A stretch of 64,000 bases of DNA, taken from Niebla homalea (lineage: Eukaryota > Ascomycota > Lecanoromycetes > Lecanorales > Ramalinaceae). The stretch is from positions 1 through 64,000 of the forward strand of contig JAHGAU010000002.1 in the NCBI GenBank assembly GCA_019925105.1, given 5' to 3'. The notes beneath the pieces are model-generated. The model made no database searches. It saw only the letters and a program-made list of their open reading frames with translations, and had not been told where the DNA came from. A program made the translations under genes and the position numbers. Shown here piece by piece: positions 24,401 to 36,415 of this stretch. The stretch's first letter is position 1, and each line of letters starts with the position of its first letter.

Positions 24401-27400
24401 TTTATAATTTATAATTAAAGAAATTATTTCCTATTATAATAATAATAAGTATAAATTAAAAATCGCAATTTTATTAAGTAATTAAATATCGATTATAATA
24501 CGGCCCTTATATCCGTTTAAGGTATTACGTTAAACGATAAAAGTAAAATATAAAAATTCCGTAAATTATATAGATTAATATAGTTTGCCTTTATTATATA
24601 TTTTATTTAAAGCTTAATTTATAATTTTTCGATCTTTACGCTTAATATTATATATTTTCTTAGGTTTAATAATTATATTAAGTTAAAGGTTAATAAGTAT
24701 ATATTAATTTTCTGGAATATTAATTATAATATTATTATCTTTAAAAATATTATTGAATTCTTTAATAATATTATTTAATTAAACTTACGTATTTCCGTCG
24801 TACGTATAAATTTTAATACCGTTAAGTAAAACTTATTCCTTACGATTATTAATTTATAATAATTAATTTAAATAAGTCTTTAAATAATTAAAAGTTATAA
24901 AGATTATTCCGGAGAATATAAAAATTAATATTACTGTTATAATAGCTTTATGAATTTATAACTTGGATTTTTGGGTTCTCTATCCGTAAATAACGAGTGG
25001 TATTAATGAACCTGGGATTATTATATAATAAGGTTACGGGGGTAAATTATATAAAATTCTAAGTTTTATTTTACGTAATAGGTTAACTTTTTAATTAATA
25101 TCGTTTTTAATTTAGATAACCGATATTTTTAAGTTAACAATATACGTAAATACGTTACCTCGGAATCTAAGATTATAAGACGGTATTAACTACGGTTTAA
25201 AGATAAAATCCCGGGATTTCAATAGTTCTTTTAAAGTCCCTTTTTTCTAATATATAATTAATACTTATATTATACTATAAGTTAAGATTTAAATTTATTA
25301 TTTTATATGAATTATACGTCGTAATTATGCTGCTTCTTTTATAAAGATAATTACCTTAATATTTATATTTTTATAAATATTAATAATATATTTTTAATTA
25401 TTAAAATTAATTATTATTTTATTAGGAGTTATAATATCGGTAATAATTAAAATATTAATAGGTAGATTACGTATTAAATAAATTTTAATCGCGATTTTTC
25501 TTAAAATAAGTATTATATTTTTCTCCCTTAAAAAGAATAAGTTAAGTATTATAAATTTATCGGTAATTAACTTAAAATTGCTAACGTTTATAACCGAAAT
25601 TAACTTAAGTAATTTCTGGATTTTAAAATTTAAATTTAAAATTTAAAAGAATATAATATTACGATTAATAATTATAATAAGGTACCCGTTATTTATATAG
25701 AAGTTTACTGCGGGTAAATTAAGGGTAAATTGGACTTTACCTATAGTATATTAATATGCCTTAAAGGTAAAACCTATAGGGTACGTATTCCTTATTACGG
25801 TAAAGTTAATAATTATAAATAATATATTATTAGTTTATTAAGTTTACGTATATTAATTATCGACAGATTAAATCTATTAATTTAACGGAAAGGCCTTAAA
25901 AGTACCTAAGTTTATTCTTTCTGATTTTTAATAATTATATTTAAAATAAATAAAAAGTTTATTTCATAATAAATATTTTAATACGTATTTAATATATTAA
26001 TAACGTATAGGGAATTAATATACGAAATATATTTCTTTTATAATAGGGTCGTTATTATCTTAAGATCCTTTTAATTCCTCCTTATTAAGTAATATATTCT
26101 TTTCTTCTTTATTTTTAAATATAAAGGCTTAATTAGCTTTTTATTTTATACGGCGCGTTTAATATTTAAAATCGGACCCTCTTCTTAAGGGCCCTGATTT
26201 TCCTTGGCTTAACGTTAATATTTTCTTTTACGATATTAAGGGTAATTACCGTTATCCTTTTTCTTAAGGGTATATATCATAAGTTTTATTCTGTTTATAT
26301 GCTTAAAAAATAATATTAATAATTAAAAAGAAGGATTTATTTTTGAATTTTCTATGAAATTCCGGTTACTTTAAAATAACGTATCCGTTTTACGATTTTA
26401 CGGATATATTTATGAAGGTATACGATACTTAATAATATAAACTTATTAATTATATTTAAATTTATTTATAAACTTAAGGTAATTATTAATAATAATAATT
26501 ATAGATCCCGTTAAAATTCTAAGTTTAATCCGCCGTAAATAAATATAAGTTAATTTTAAATATTATTAAAATTCGATATATACGTAACCCGTAGAATAAT
26601 CTATATATATTCGCGGGGCTCCCGGTTTTAAAAGATATTATTTATAATATACTTTTCGGTAACCAGAATATTTAAGTTAACTTATTAAAATAATTTAAAT
26701 TTAACGATAATCTAAGAAGTTTATTTAATTAAACCGTTATTATATTTAATAAATCGTTTTTCGGTATTTAATAACTTTATAATATATTATTTTAAAGCGG
26801 TATTTCTTAAGTATAATTATAGGTTATTTTATAATAGTTATATATTTATTATTTAAGTAATATCCTTTAATCGATTAATAAAGATATATATATCCCGGAA
26901 AAAGGTATACTTCCCGGAATACTTAATTATAAGAGCTATATCGGAGGACTTATTTTTAAAAAAAATCAAAAAATCCGATATTACCGGGATTAAAATTTAT
27001 TAATCGGTTTAACTATAAACCTCCTATTAATTATATTATACTATTAAGAGAAGGGAATAAATTATTACCGGGATTATTTTATTATTAACCTTATATAATA
27101 GCGGGAATTAATTTTTAAATTATACTTTATAATTATATTATTTACTTTTCGGTAAAACTTATTATTTTTAACCGATTAAGCGGATTAATAAATTAAGCGA
27201 AAATTACTTCTTTAATAAAAGTACCTTTTATTTAATATAATAAACTTAAATTTAATAAACTTAAGTCTAATATATTAAATTTATTAGGCTCGGATTCCGG
27301 TTTAATATTTAAAGTTAAAAAGGAGTATCGTAATATTAACGCTGATATAAAAGGTAAATCTAATAGCTACTATAATAGTAGAAAACTGTTTAATAGAAGT

Positions 27401-28036
27401 AATAATTTTACGGTATTAAGTTTCTAAGGACTCTAACCGTATTAACGTAATTTAAACTTGCTTAATTTTATTAAAGTCGATAATAATTTATATAGTAATT
27501 ATAACGATAATAAGGTATTTTTGAAATATAATAGATTACGTTAAAATATTAAAGGATTTAAAATCCAATTTTTAAGAATTAAATTAAAAGAAATAATAAA
27601 TTCTATAGTTTCAGAAGATTTTAATTAAAATAATCTGCCTATAATAAATATAGTTCTTAAGTTACTTAATTATTAATTATTCTTAACTATTTAAATAACT
27701 CCTTCCGAAGTTAAATATAGGATAGCCGCGATTATTAAGTTACTGGATTTTAATAAGGCGTTTAATTAATAAGTTAAAATAATAATACTGGAATCCGATA
27801 ATACTTAAAAGGCCTATAATATATATATTTTCTTTATAATGCCGTCTTTAATCTTTCTTTAAAGGTATTTAAAAGCGAATTAAAGGCGGTATTCTAAAGA
27901 ATACGAGGTTAATACCTTTAATATTATTATAGGGGAAGTATCCGCTATAGTTAATAAATTAATATTTTAGTTCGTATTAACGGATCTTACGATATACGTT
28001 AATATAATATTAATATAAGTAGCTATTATTATTATT

Positions 28037-28182
28037 TATTAATATATAAACCAAAAAGTATAATAATATATAAATAATGATTTTACTTAAAGGATAAAAG
28101 TATTATAAGGATGCCTATCCTCTACGTATAAAGGGTGTCCTACACCTATCAATGCTCCCATGCATGCATGCTGCACCTAATA
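28037..28182 (-). repeat. Right LTR of Gypsy copy 1
   Basis: 146 bp. Here the left (inner) half is AT-converted (ATATATAAATAATGATTTTA) and the right (outer) half is almost unmutated (CCATGCATGCATGCTGCACC). This mirrors the left LTR. Confidence 0.92.
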
Positions 28183-28187
28183 AAAAT

Positions 28188-29237
28188 AATAATGAAAAAA
28201 GTAATAATATTATAATTATGTCTTTAATTTATATAATAGTATTTAATTTTATTTTTCTTATTTTAAGGGTATTAAAATATATATAAAATAAAATATTTTG
28301 TCGTTAATATATTATTAATATTAATAAAAGTATTTTAAGGAAAAAAGTTTACGGTTACTTTAAGTAATTATATTTTAATTTCTTTTTTTTTTTGCTTTTT
28401 TCTTAAGGAAAAAGTTAAGTTAATATATAATTATATAATATTAATAAGGGTCCTTCTGATCTTTTAAGTTATTATATAAATATATATAAGTTATATTTTA
28501 TTATAAATTTACGTTTCCTTTTTAAATTAAAATAAATTCTAATTATTTATTTTAATCTTCTTTATTTTCTATATAAAGAAGCTTTAAGGAGGGTACCGTT
28601 GAATTAAATAAATTTTGCGTTAATAACCGTTATAAATTATTATTAATATTCTTAGTATATATATAATATAATTATTATTATAAATATTTTTATTTTTATT
28701 TTTTTTTATTAATTCCCTTAATTAATCTTATTACTTACTTTTTTTTACTGTTTACTCTTTTAATTTGCTTTTTAATTTTTTTGATTCCCAGTTATTTAAT
28801 TTATAATTTAAAATAAAGGGCTTATTATATCTGGTTAATATATTATATAATTTACGGTTATTTCTTAGGAATTTTAAAGACCAGTTTAAATTTCTATAAA
28901 TAATTTAAAACCTAATCGCCGTGTAAATAACTTTTAGTTTAATAATTTACGTTTTAATAAAAAGTATTTCTTTAAGAAATATATATAATTATTTAAGTTT
29001 TATTAAAGAATCTTATTTTTATTATTCTTATTATTAAAATATACGGTTTAATTTAATTATTCCGATAATTATTAAGGAATCTTATATGTTTATTAATATT
29101 AAAGTACCCAGTATTATTTATAGGTCTTAAAAGATTATTTACTTAACATAAAATAATCTTCAGGATTAACTTTACGTTTCCAGGGAATATATACGATATT
29201 CTAAATTAAATTAAGGAGTTTTACTTATAATAAATAA
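28188..29237. other. RIP-mutated AT-rich stretch
   Basis: About 1 kb of AT-rich DNA between Gypsy copy 1 and the solo LTR. A less mutated patch lies around 28575-28610 (GGAGGGTACCGTTGAATTAA). No domain recognised. Confidence 0.5.
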
Positions 29238-29242
29238 GTTAG

Positions 29243-29388
29243 TGTTGGTGTATGGACCAAAAAGTGTGATAATGTATGAATGATGATTCTACCTGAAGGA
29301 TGGGAGCATTATAAGGATGCCTGTCCTCTACGTACAAAGGGTGTCCTACACTTATCAATGCTCCTATGCATGCATGCTGCACTTAACA
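29243..29388 (-). mobile_element. Solo LTR of the Gypsy family, nearly unmutated
   Basis: 146 bp, starting TGTTGGTGTATGG and ending GCTGCACTTAACA, with perfect 5-bp target duplications GTTAG at 29238-29242 and 29389-29393. No internal sequence is present, so it is the product of recombination between two LTRs. It keeps most CpA and TpG dinucleotides, unlike the full-length copies, and is the best reference for the ancestral LTR. Confidence 0.93.
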
Positions 29389-29393
29389 GTTAG

Positions 29394-30125
29394 TTACTTG
29401 GAATCGTTTTATAAGATTTACGGTTTAATTACTTAAAATAATTTAATAAAACTTATAATTCGGTTAAGTTTGACTATTTATATTAACTTAATGAGTTTTA
29501 TATTTTAATTATTATAATCGTTAATTATTAAATAGTAATTTTACGTTATTTAGGGTAATTAATTTTTTTTTAAATTTTTTTTTTTTTAATTACTTTAATT
29601 TTTTCTATTTTAAGAAAGCGGCTTATATTAATATATAAATCGTAATTTTTTTAATGATGGTTTAAAATATCCGGTAATATATATAATTATTTTTAAATTA
29701 GGCTTTAAGCTTATTATTAATATAAAGGGTATTATTGTTTTTTCATAATTAAAACGTTTTAAAAAAGCTATTATCTTTCTTTACTTTTTAATTTTTAATA
29801 ACTAACAGTTAATTCATAAATATTAATAATACCTTACCGATATATATAAACGGGGTCCCTATATTGATTAAGGGTAATAATAAAAATATCTAAATAAAAA
29901 TATTTAGAAAAAGATTATTTAAATACCTTTATTTTTCTCGATCTTAATATTTATTTAATAAGTAAATAATAATTAAAAATATTCTATAAATATATATAAA
30001 TTTATAGCTTATTATTCTTATTATATATATATAGTATAGTAATAATAAAGGTCGGTTTTTTATAATATTTTTATAGTTTTTATTACCGTTAATTAAGGAA
30101 AAAACATAATAAATTATTTACGATT
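29394..30125. other. RIP-mutated AT-rich stretch
   Basis: About 0.7 kb without recognisable content. It separates the solo LTR from the gag-only LTR element. Confidence 0.5.
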
Positions 30126-30130
30126 AAATC

Positions 30131-30304
30131 TGTCATGGTTCCAAGTGGCCTTGCTCCTATGCTCGGCCTACTTGCCCCATGAGGACTAGCTCCCGGGGGG
30201 GGCTTAGCGCATATACCTACCATGCGTATACTACTTATATTATAGCTACCTTCATAGTTATTATTTATTTATTACTAGGACCTATTTACTTTAATACCCT
30301 AATA
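30131..30304 (+). repeat. Left LTR of the gag-only element
   Basis: 174 bp. The outer (left) half is unmutated and GC-rich (CTAGCTCCCGGGGGGGGCTT region); the inner half is AT-converted (ATACTACTTATATTATAGCT). Confidence 0.9.
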
Positions 30305-30949
30305 TAATAATAACTATCCGTTTTTATACTATAACATTATAGTAATTAAATTATAAGAACCCGGGCTTCCTATCGCTAAGACCAGCCGGGTTATTATTAA
30401 GTTTAAGCCGTTCGGTAAGAGACTATAAAGCCTTTTACCCTACCTGTACTATACTACCCTAAACGATAAGGAAATCACATTATCCTTATTAATTAGGACG
30501 TCTCGATACCGTCGAGTTATTATTAAGAACGTAAACCGCTTAATAAGAGATTACAGAAACTCCTATTTTGCCTGCCTTACTTACCCTATTACCTTATTAC
30601 CTTAATACTTATATTATAATACTTAAATTATAATCTATACTATAAGTAACCTAAATTATAACTTAAACGTGGAAGGGGACGATATCGTCGTCTTATTACC
30701 AGGTAATTTACGTTAATAAATTAAAAATCTTACCGTAATAAATAAGGAGTTATAATCTTAATTAAATTTAATAAATTAATAATTCAATATTATACTTATT
30801 CGTCTTCGTAAATCTCGAGATATTTATTGAAATAATAATAAAGAACTTATGTCTTAAAATAAATAATTTATTACCTAGAATATAAAGCTTATTACTTAAA
30901 TTATTAAGCTTAAAGAATAACTTAATAATATTATTAAAGAAGAAGCTAT

Positions 30950-31600
30950 ATAAGATATTTATAACTTAAATAATAAAGACGTTATTATCGGTATTAAAGC
31001 CTTAATCCCGAAGATTAAAAAATCATTTATATTACGTAACCTACGTACTCCGTATACCCCATAAAACTCCCCGTAACCCGGGTTTATCCTTATATAAGGA
31101 GTGAATAAGAAATACTTAAACGTACCGTTATTCCGCGGTTAAAAAAAGCAATAAGATAATTAAAGATTATATTTTAACTTAAAATTCCGTTAAAATACGA
31201 TTCTCTTTATATTTAAAGCGGATAAAATAGACTATATACGTAATTATTATAAGGATAATATATTTAATTTATTTAAAGCTTAAACCGATCTATTCTTAAA
31301 TAATTTATATACCTTACCGGCTTAAATAATTAAAGATTTAAATAATATATTTAATATATATAATAAGGTCTTTATATATAATACTTAATTATACTTACCA
31401 GACTTTAATATAGGTAAACTTTAAGGTAAGAAAAATAAAACTTTTAATAAGTTCTATATTTAATTTTTTACTATAATTATACCCTTAAGTTATTTAGATT
31501 TCCATAAAATCTCGATTTTACATAGGTTTTTTATTTTAAAACTCTACTATTAAATTACGGACGGCTTTACTTTTATATTATATCGTTAATTTATCGGTCG
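30950..31600 (+). pseudogene. Gag remnant of the short LTR element
   Basis: Plus-strand reading through stops gives a YFNLKFR...Y.RNYYKDNIFNLF stretch, LYTLPA, then DFNIGK...KTFNKFYI-FFTIIIPLSY (about 31160-31490). The last part corresponds to the TFxEFxxRFxxxxxPLGY end of Retrotrans_gag-type proteins of fungal Gypsy elements. Start codon and exact ends cannot be fixed. Broken by several RIP-type stops. Confidence 0.6.
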
Positions 31601-32333
31601 TTTATATTAATACGGTTTTAATGTATATTAAACGGAGAGTATAAGCTTTTACGTAAGCCGGTTATAATTATTAATTCATTTAACTTAAACTTTATTAAAT
31701 AACGATAACGATCTTAATAAAATTATTAAAGATAAATTTAGAATTACTTACCCCGATTACTTTAAAGATAAAATCTTACGTCGTAAGCTATACGTTAAGT
31801 ATTTAAGGCCGGGATATCTATTTATTTATACCGGTATACCCTATAAAAGTTCCGTTCCGCTCTTATATATAGAGGTTAAAGAAATCCTGGATACTTAATA
31901 TTAAATTATACGATTTATATTTTAAATATAATACTTAAAGAAAGCCTATTAATAAAACGTATAATTAAAGTACGTAAGTAAGCTTATTTTAATAATATTT
32001 AATTTATTTATAAAATCGTAATAATAACGTCCTTATTAAATACTTTATTTTAAATTCCTTTTACTGAAAAAGTATATAACTTAGCTTTTCATCGGAGAAT
32101 ACTTTAATCGACTTAATTCCCGTCGATTTTTTCTTGATTTTTTTACGTTTACACCGGTATAAATATGCTTTTTTTCCTTAATATACGATTTACTTAACTT
32201 TTATATAAGCTATTATAATATTTTGACGTCGTTAATATTACCTTGTTATCGTTAGATTTACGGTATCCTTAACCCCAGAAATAAATAAATGGAATAATTA
32301 ACTTATAGGAGCTCGCCGTCGTTAAAGGGGGGA

Positions 32334-32507
32334 TCGTATGGTTCTAAGTGGCTTTGCTCCTATGCTCGGCCTACTTGCCCCATAAGGACTAGCTCCCGGG
32401 GGGGGCTTGGCGTACACACTTACCATGCGTGCACCACCTGTATCATAGCTACCTTCATAGCTATTATTCATTCATTACTAGGACCTACCTACTCCAGTAC
32501 CCTGACA
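32334..32507 (+). repeat. Right LTR of the gag-only element
   Basis: 174 bp, ending CCAGTACCCTGACA. Its outer (right) half keeps CpA/TpG (CCATGCGTGCACCACCTGTA); its inner (left) half has a few C-to-T changes relative to the left LTR. Confidence 0.9.
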
Positions 32508-32512
32508 AAATC

Positions 32513-33720
32513 GTATAATTAAACCGAATTCCTTAACATATATAAGCAAATAAAAGCCTTCTTAAAATTATTAAAAAAAATAAAAAAAGATAAAAGAATA
32601 AAAGTAATAAAAAAGCAGGTAATAATAAAATATAATTAAAGATAAACCGTAACCCTTATATAAGTTAATAAGGTATAAGTTATTTATTATAGTAATCTGT
32701 TATACCCTTTCTTTTCAAAGTATATACGAATCGATTCCACCCTTAGTCAGCCCTTTTAGTGTTTCCATTCCTCCATACACCTATCCGTAAGTTTGGTGTC
32801 TTCCATGCTCTCCCCCTTTTTATTACCTTTAAATAATACTTAATATTATACTAACGTAAAAGACTTCTTTTATATTTAAGGATTAATTAAAACCTTTTAT
32901 AAAAAGTACTTAAATAAACCCGGATTATAACCCGGAAATTTAATTAATATCGCTATACTTTAAGTAGTTTTTTGAGGGTTATTTTAAATATTTAGGTTAA
33001 AAAACGATCTTTATAAGTATAAAACTTAATATCGTAAATTATATATTACGTCTTTATTAAGCTTAAGGGCCCTTTTAAAATACCTTATAGCTCCTAAAAG
33101 CTATTAAAGTAATTATTATTAATATTATTTATTTATATAATTTATACGTTTTTTTATTAATATAAATTTAATATATAAAATAAGAAAACTGAAAAAATAT
33201 TTTTAAAAAAGGTAAATCGTAAAAAATAATATTTACCCCGGAACCCCCCGGATGAAATCACGTTTTAAAGCGTATTATAAAGGTTACCGCCACAATATTA
33301 CCCCTATATATATCTGTAAATTTATGAACTAGCATATAAGCACTCCGAGTATAAGCGAGTAGGTTAAGTAGGTTAAGCTTATGTCCCTTTTTGCTTAACC
33401 TTTAAGCGTTCGCGAATATCCGGCTTATTTATAAGTTTTTTGGATTTTTATAAGTTTTACTTTTTTTTTTAACTTAACGTTTTTTTAATTAAATTACCCT
33501 CTTTAATTACCCCCCCCTTAAGGATAAATTACTAGTTATTAAGGTAACTTTTAATTAAAAAACCTGAATTTATAATTAATTTTTAAAAACGTTGAATATT
33601 ACGGCTTATAAGGGGGGTTACGGTTATACCCGTTATTAAGAAAGCTTAATAAAAACAATTTATAAAAAATAAAAACCGTTATTTTACCGATTTAAACGTT
33701 TTTATTTTAAACTTTTTTTT
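32513..33720. other. Mixed AT-rich block with an unmutated island
   Basis: Mostly RIP-type AT-rich DNA. The island 32690-32825 (around CCCTTAGTCAGCCCTTTTAG) has normal composition and no reading frame of note. At 33355-33420 are repeats of GTAGGTTAA and its near complement TTAACCT. No gene or known element was recognised. Confidence 0.45.
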
Positions 33721-33762
33721 ACCCGCTCGGGACCGCTTGGAGCGCTCGTAAGTTTTCCGGGA

Positions 33763-33785
33763 TTCTCGTAAGTGACTTACGAGCG
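33763..33785. repeat. Short palindrome CTCGTAAGT-G-ACTTACGAG
   Basis: Arms CTCGTAAGT (33765-33773) and ACTTACGAG (33775-33783) are separated by one G. A further GCTCGTAAGT lies just upstream at about 33744, so the right arm can pair with either copy. Unmutated within an AT-rich block. Confidence 0.7.
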
Positions 33786-33836
33786 GTCTGAGTAAATAAA
33801 TTCCTTTTTTTTTGGCTACTCGCTCTGAGTAGGTCG

Positions 33837-34050
33837 TAGATTTGCTAATATACTTATATTAATTACCCGGTTATTATTATAATATTAGCTTTATAATTCT
33901 TATATTACTTATCCGGTTAATTAATAACGGGTAAATAAGGTAATCTATAACTCTTATATTACTTACCCGGCCAGCCAGTAACGGATAAAGTAAATAATAA
34001 CCGGACCTTATTTTAATTTTACGGCTAATTAATAACGGGTAAAAAGGGTG
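33837..34050. repeat. Degenerate tandem repeat of about 55 bp
   Basis: Three to four diverged copies of a unit containing CTTATATTACTTAYCCGG followed by TAACGGRTAAA, best seen at 33890-33944 and 33945-34003. The third clear copy is less mutated (ACCCGGCCAGCCAGTAACGG), which shows C-to-T changes in the others. Confidence 0.6.
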
Positions 34051-34159
34051 ATTTTAAGTTTAAAATTTTTTTCTTTTTTAATATACTTATAGGTTTAAAA
34101 ACGAGGTTTTCTTAAAGGGGGGGTAATATTAAGGTTTAAGATTATTAATACCTTGAAAA

Positions 34160-34790
34160 TAAACTTTACCGGGACTACCCCGGGCTAAGCCCGGGGTTAA
34201 TCCGGTACTCAGGAGTATTACCGACTGGATATATTAGGGCCTTCGGCCTTTTTACTCCTATATCTTTATACTTTAATATTTTTAATTATATTTAATATAC
34301 CCTTTACCTTTTAACCACCTTAAAGGGGTTTATACTCTAATAATACTTTATTATAAAAAAAGTATATAAAAAAATAAAGAAGTTATTATATATATAGTTA
34401 AATATATAAAAAGATATAAATATTAAAAGGGTTAATTAAGGATAGATTTACTTTATATATATTCTAAAAAAGAAAAAAAAGATAAAAATAAATTAATATA
34501 AAGCCTATACTTTACTCATTTATATTAAGACTTAAGCTTATCTTTAAGTACTTTCTATTATATATTATTATTTTATTACTTTTACCCTTTTATTATTTCC
34601 TATCTTTCTTATTCCGTAAACCTTTTTATTTATTATATAAATATACTTTATATTCGGGGTTTTACGCTTAAATATATAAATACCGCGGCCGCGATAACTC
34701 CGGCTTTAACCTAAAAGGGTTAACGGCCGCAGCCGGCTAACCCGGAGAGGCTTAGCCGGCGGCGAAGCCGTTATATACGCTCTGAGGGCC
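34160..34790. other. GC-rich hairpin-forming patches at the left edge of the gene island
   Basis: Inside AT-rich DNA lie a perfect inverted repeat CCCCGGGCT-A-AGCCCGGGG (34178-34196), a GGCC-TTC-GGCC hairpin (about 34229-34239), and at 34680-34780 a GC-rich stretch dense in AGCCGGC and its complement. The block ends at about 34760-34790 where composition becomes normal. Confidence 0.55.
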
Positions 34791-35023
34791 TGAGGCAATC
34801 GCAAGGCCTGCTCCGAGGACGCGTGACTCAGCAGCCGGCGCATTCTGGCGTGATCAGCACTGTTGGATACTGAGACATCCATTAGACAGAGCTCCAGCCG
34901 GATTAGCTATAGATCAAAGAGGCAAGTGACGAGGCTTTCTTGAAATCGGCTCACTGAGCTTTACAGCTTGTTGAAGATGGGTTCCAAGGCATTGAGCAAC
35001 GTCAACTAGCTACAGAAAACGAG

Positions 35024-35350
35024 ATGCCCTCCGAGACAATACACTATGCGAATTTCCTGACCGACGAGCAACGGACTATTACCAGCGATATGAGTGTAGG
35101 AGAGGCACAAAAACTCCATCGTCCTCTCGCGCAATCACCATTTTCACCCCTGCTCCTACATCAGAGCCAGCTCTATCATGTCCGCCGTGTGACCCAAGTG
35201 AGCCAGGAGGATATCGGGTCGTTGCCTGTACTATCCTGGAATGTGGATCGTGTTACTATTGTTTGTACCACAAGGGTTCAGAAACGCGTAGGCTTGAATA
35301 TTCAAGCTTTCCGAAATGGATTTATAAGCAAGGCAATTCGAAAAGTATAA
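35024..35350 (+). CDS. Small uncharacterised ORF, doubtful
   Basis: A 108-codon frame from ATG to TAA just inside the gene island. The product has no recognised domain, signal peptide or membrane segment. Codon use is ordinary for this island, and the same frame is open for a short distance upstream, so it could be a remnant or one exon of a larger gene. There is no conserved motif to support it. Treat it as a hypothetical protein at best. Confidence 0.25.
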   Translation: MPSETIHYANFLTDEQRTITSDMSVGEAQKLHRPLAQSPFSPLLLHQSQLYHVRRVTQVSQEDIGSLPVLSWNVDRVTIVCTTRVQKRVGLNIQAFRNGFISKAIRKV

Positions 35351-35518
35351 GGAGCGTGTGTCTGGTCTGTCAATGTACCGTATGGTTCACATGCAGAAGC
35401 AAGCAGATCAATGGTTTATCTAGGACTTGAATCAATGAGACTTAGACTTAATAAGACACCTTCGCCTCCCCAAGGGTGAGCAGTTACACATTATTGACCG
35501 TCCCTTGACCATGCCGGT

Positions 35519-36415
35519 CTAGGTGAGGCGGGGTAGGTCCAGGTTTACAAGCCATGGCGGATTAGTCGGCTTGTAATCTCCCGTCATGGTCGCAGCATTA
35601 ACAGCCAGTGTCTCGCCGCCTGGACAACTCCAGTCGAGAGGCTCCGGATAGGGATTGGTCAGAGTCTTTCGTCTCTCAGTAGCACCATCATGCTGTGTCC
35701 ACTTAATGAATTCTGCCCCATGCCCTTCATGTATATGCCCAAAGCAGTGTAGCTTCGGCTTGACTCTTCGAATTGCCTGAAGCAGATTTGGGCAGCCAAC
35801 GTTACCTTGAGTGCACTCGTCCAAGATTCCATCAGGTGGGCCATGAGTCATGACAATATCAACATCGTCTGGCATCGGGTTCGTGGCGATGGAGGTGCGG
35901 CCTAGAGTTACCTGATCTTGACTATTAAACCGGTCGTCGTGGTGGTTGTACGCAAAAGCCCACTCGCAAAAGGCAGGGGTATATGGGGATACATATATCT
36001 TGAATGTGGCTCCGCTCCGCAGGACAAATGAGTGGGTGCCTTCGTTAAGATAGGTGACACCGGCTTCGGCGGCATAGGAGCCTGTCATTGCCCGTATGGC
36101 AAGTTTGTGGTCTTCTGGATGCTCAGGCTTATCATCCTCGTCGCGTTGAGCATCCCAGAACGCTTTATCAAGCTCGAGGTCGTGATTGCCAGGAATGACA
36201 AGCTTCAATTCGGCTTCCATACTGCCCATCATCCTCAATGCTTCCTTGAAGGCTGAAACGCCGCCGACTTGAGTCATATCACCACAATGAAGGAGCACAT
36301 CGGCTTTTGGGGTGGGGAGTTTCAAGGCAGAGTCACTGGTAGCATCATCGAAAGTGAAGTTATGCGTGTCGGAGATGATGAGGAATTTTGTTGCAATATT
36401 CGAGCAATGAGCCAT
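35519..36415 (-). CDS. Calcineurin-like metallophosphoesterase (MPPED-like)
   Basis: An intact single-exon gene for 298 residues. All the metal-binding motifs of the class are present in order: SDTHN (Asp16, His18), HCGDM (Asp46), PGNHD (Asn77, His78), THGPP (His191) and GHIHEGHG (His227, His229). Length and the C-terminal GHIHxGxG motif fit the MPPED1/MPPED2-like group of fungal metallo-dependent phosphatases, which are cytosolic and hydrolyse phosphodiester or phosphomonoester bonds using two metal ions; the natural substrate is not known. No signal peptide or membrane segment. The ATG chosen gives the typical short leader before the first motif. The upstream 0.95 kb to the next minus-strand gene carries a TATAAATA at about 36798, which is plausible promoter space. 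No RIP-type damage. Confidence 0.93.
   Translation of the reverse strand: MAHCSNIATKFLIISDTHNFTFDDATSDSALKLPTPKADVLLHCGDMTQVGGVSAFKEALRMMGSMEAELKLVIPGNHDLELDKAFWDAQRDEDDKPEHPEDHKLAIRAMTGSYAAEAGVTYLNEGTHSFVLRSGATFKIYVSPYTPAFCEWAFAYNHHDDRFNSQDQVTLGRTSIATNPMPDDVDIVMTHGPPDGILDECTQGNVGCPNLLQAIRRVKPKLHCFGHIHEGHGAEFIKWTQHDGATERRKTLTNPYPEPLDWSCPGGETLAVNAATMTGDYKPTNPPWLVNLDLPRLT

Larger units (their letters stand above)
21285..28182 (-). mobile_element. Full-length Ty3/Gypsy LTR retrotransposon, copy 1 (RIP-mutated)
   Basis: A 6.9 kb element with 146-bp LTRs at 21285-21430 and 28037-28182, flanked by the 5-bp target duplication AAAAT (21280-21284 and 28183-28187). The LTR type ends are TGTTRR...AACA; here RIP has changed the outer TG to TA and CA to TA. 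Coding is on the minus strand in the order reverse transcriptase, RNase H, integrase, which is the Ty3/Gypsy order. The region 26500-28030 should hold gag but was not read clearly. All frames contain many stops. The element shares its family with 48785-53836 and with the solo LTR at 29243-29388. Confidence 0.9.
30131..32507 (+). mobile_element. Short gag-only LTR retroelement, probably non-autonomous
   Basis: A 2.38 kb element with 174-bp LTRs (30131-30304 and 32334-32507) and matching 5-bp target duplications AAATC (30126-30130 and 32508-32512). The LTR begins TGTCA and ends TGACA, a perfect short inverted repeat. The sequence TTAAAGGGGGGA (about 32322-32333) just before the right LTR is a good polypurine tract for plus orientation. 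The 2.03 kb interior encodes only a gag-like remnant; there is no room for and no sign of pol. Such elements rely on proteins of a complete relative. It differs from the Gypsy family at 21285 in LTR sequence and length. The right LTR starts TCGT where the left has TGTC, which RIP transitions do not explain. Confidence 0.87.
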
